Source: Deltaproteobacteria bacterium (GTDB lineage: Bacteria; Desulfobacterota; Syntrophia; Syntrophales; UBA5619). From it: a stretch of 23,876 nucleotides of DNA. Position numbers and translations under genes: made by a program. The notes beneath the pieces were generated by a model. It was not told the origin of the DNA and did not search any database. It saw only the letters and a list, made by a program, of their open reading frames with translations. Each line of letters starts with the position of its first letter. Within the stretch, counting starts at the first letter, position 1. Positions 23,468 through 23,876 of this stretch are shown here, piece by piece. The stretch covers positions 1 to 23,876 of the forward strand of contig JAJFTY010000134.1 in assembly GCA_021372695.1 (NCBI GenBank), given 5' to 3'.

Positions 23468-23485
23468 GACATTCATGCAAATGTC
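23468..23485 (-). promoter_or_regulatory. ArsR-type operator upstream of arsR
   Basis: GACATT and AATGTC are perfect 6-base arms; extended to 9 bases, the halves match at 7 positions. It lies at or just after the predicted arsR transcription start (about 23485), mirroring the operator at 22930-22949. This suggests autorepression. Confidence 0.55.
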
Positions 23486-23491
23486 GGAATG

Positions 23492-23520
23492 TATCTACAG
23501 CGATTTTGTCCGGCTGTCAA
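23492..23520 (-). promoter_or_regulatory. Sigma70-like promoter for arsR
   Basis: On the minus strand TTGACA (23515-23520), a 17-nt spacer and TAGATA (23492-23497) lie over the 3' end of the methyltransferase gene. The -35 box is perfect; the -10 box is weak (3 of 6), as is common for regulated promoters. Confidence 0.45.
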
Positions 23521-23876
23521 TCCTTGAAACGGCGATGAACCACATCTCCTCGCGATGGGGATCTGCCGGTTCGACGCGTTCGACCGCGAGGCCCGCTTCG
23601 TTGATCAGGGCAGAAAGCTCTGCGACCGAGCGGTAGTTCGGCTGGGCCTTGGCTACGGCCAGGCGCCACATCTCGATCTGCCGGAGCCAGGAGGGGCGTT
23701 TCCAGGAGGGGATCGTCGCCCGGAGAATGAGCCGCCCGCCCGGCTCCAGCCTCTCCCGGATTCTCCGGAACGTCAAGCGGAGCGCTGCGTCGGAAATGAG
23801 GTGGATCATGTCCAGCATCAGCACCGTATCGACCTTTTCCGGAGCGGAAAGGGGCAGATCGGGCGCCCCGCCCACT
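23495..23876 (-). CDS. SAM-dependent methyltransferase (N-terminus cut by window edge)
   Basis: About 126 C-terminal residues are present, ending at TAG 23495-23497. The segment DTVLMLDMIHLISDAALRLTFRRIRERLEPGGRLILRATIP is the typical motif II/III region of a class I Rossmann methyltransferase, with LEPGGRLIL as the post-motif-III strand; the SAM-binding glycine loop would lie beyond the edge. The tail (YRSVAELSALINEAGLAVERVEP, then EEMWFIAVSR) is also as in this family. The GTG at 23875 is unlikely to be the real start. The substrate is unknown. The arsR promoter overlaps its end, so it may also be read through into arsR. Confidence 0.8.
   Translation of the reverse strand, partial: VGGAPDLPLSAPEKVDTVLMLDMIHLISDAALRLTFRRIRERLEPGGRLILRATIPSWKRPSWLRQIEMWRLAVAKAQPNYRSVAELSALINEAGLAVERVEPADPHREEMWFIAVSRIDSRTKSL

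Overview
The window is a high-GC bacterial chromosome segment, most likely from an anaerobic deltaproteobacterium (Desulfobacterota/Syntrophia-like). This is inferred from gene content: a tripartite tricarboxylate transporter set, a PEP-CTERM protein behind a sigma54-type promoter, dockerin-like modules of the type common in these bacteria, RHS repeats, and a possible selenoprotein. No rRNA, tRNA, CRISPR array or insertion sequence was seen.

Layout, left to right. 1-587 (minus): alpha/beta hydrolase with a lipobox, cut by the left edge. 1005-1656 (plus): Phd/ParE-type toxin-antitoxin pair with its own promoter and operator candidate. 1676-2824 (minus): MFS transporter. 3017-3400 (minus): DUF1232 membrane protein. 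3511-3653: palindromic repeat element. 3704-4654 (plus): peptidoglycan-binding/lysozyme-like hydrolase. 4934-10535 (plus): Wzy_C/O-antigen-ligase family membrane protein, a 1248-residue exported RHS protein, and a very small exported protein with one YD unit and a dockerin-like module. 10574-10928: a 355-bp, about 93% identical copy of the 3' end of the hydrolase gene, so the ligase/RHS block lies between two long direct repeats. 10942-11625 (minus): PEP-CTERM protein. 12018-15053 (plus): hybrid sensor histidine kinase, divergent from it. 15159-15590 (minus): DUF1353 protein.

15880-21460 (plus) is a solute-uptake region: tctB-tctA, a palindromic repeat element, tctC, an orphan TRAP-type binding protein and an M24/creatinase-like hydrolase. 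Together they look like an uptake and hydrolysis module for a small carboxylate or an amide/peptide conjugate; the substrate cannot be read from sequence.

21655-23876 (minus) holds a methyltransferase (cut by the right edge), an ArsR-family regulator, a small membrane protein with a Cys/Met-rich tail, and an isoprenylcysteine-methyltransferase-like membrane protein. Two sigma70 promoters, each followed at once by an inverted repeat of ArsR-operator type, make this look like an autoregulated metal/metalloid or redox module.

The most interesting observation is in the arsR gene. Its frame is interrupted by an in-frame UGA at 23172-23174, continues for 20 sense codons that complete a normal-length ArsR fold, and the UGA lies where relatives of this type, as I recall them, often have Cys. 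A two-part hairpin with bacterial SECIS geometry follows the UGA. This predicts a selenocysteine-containing ArsR regulator.
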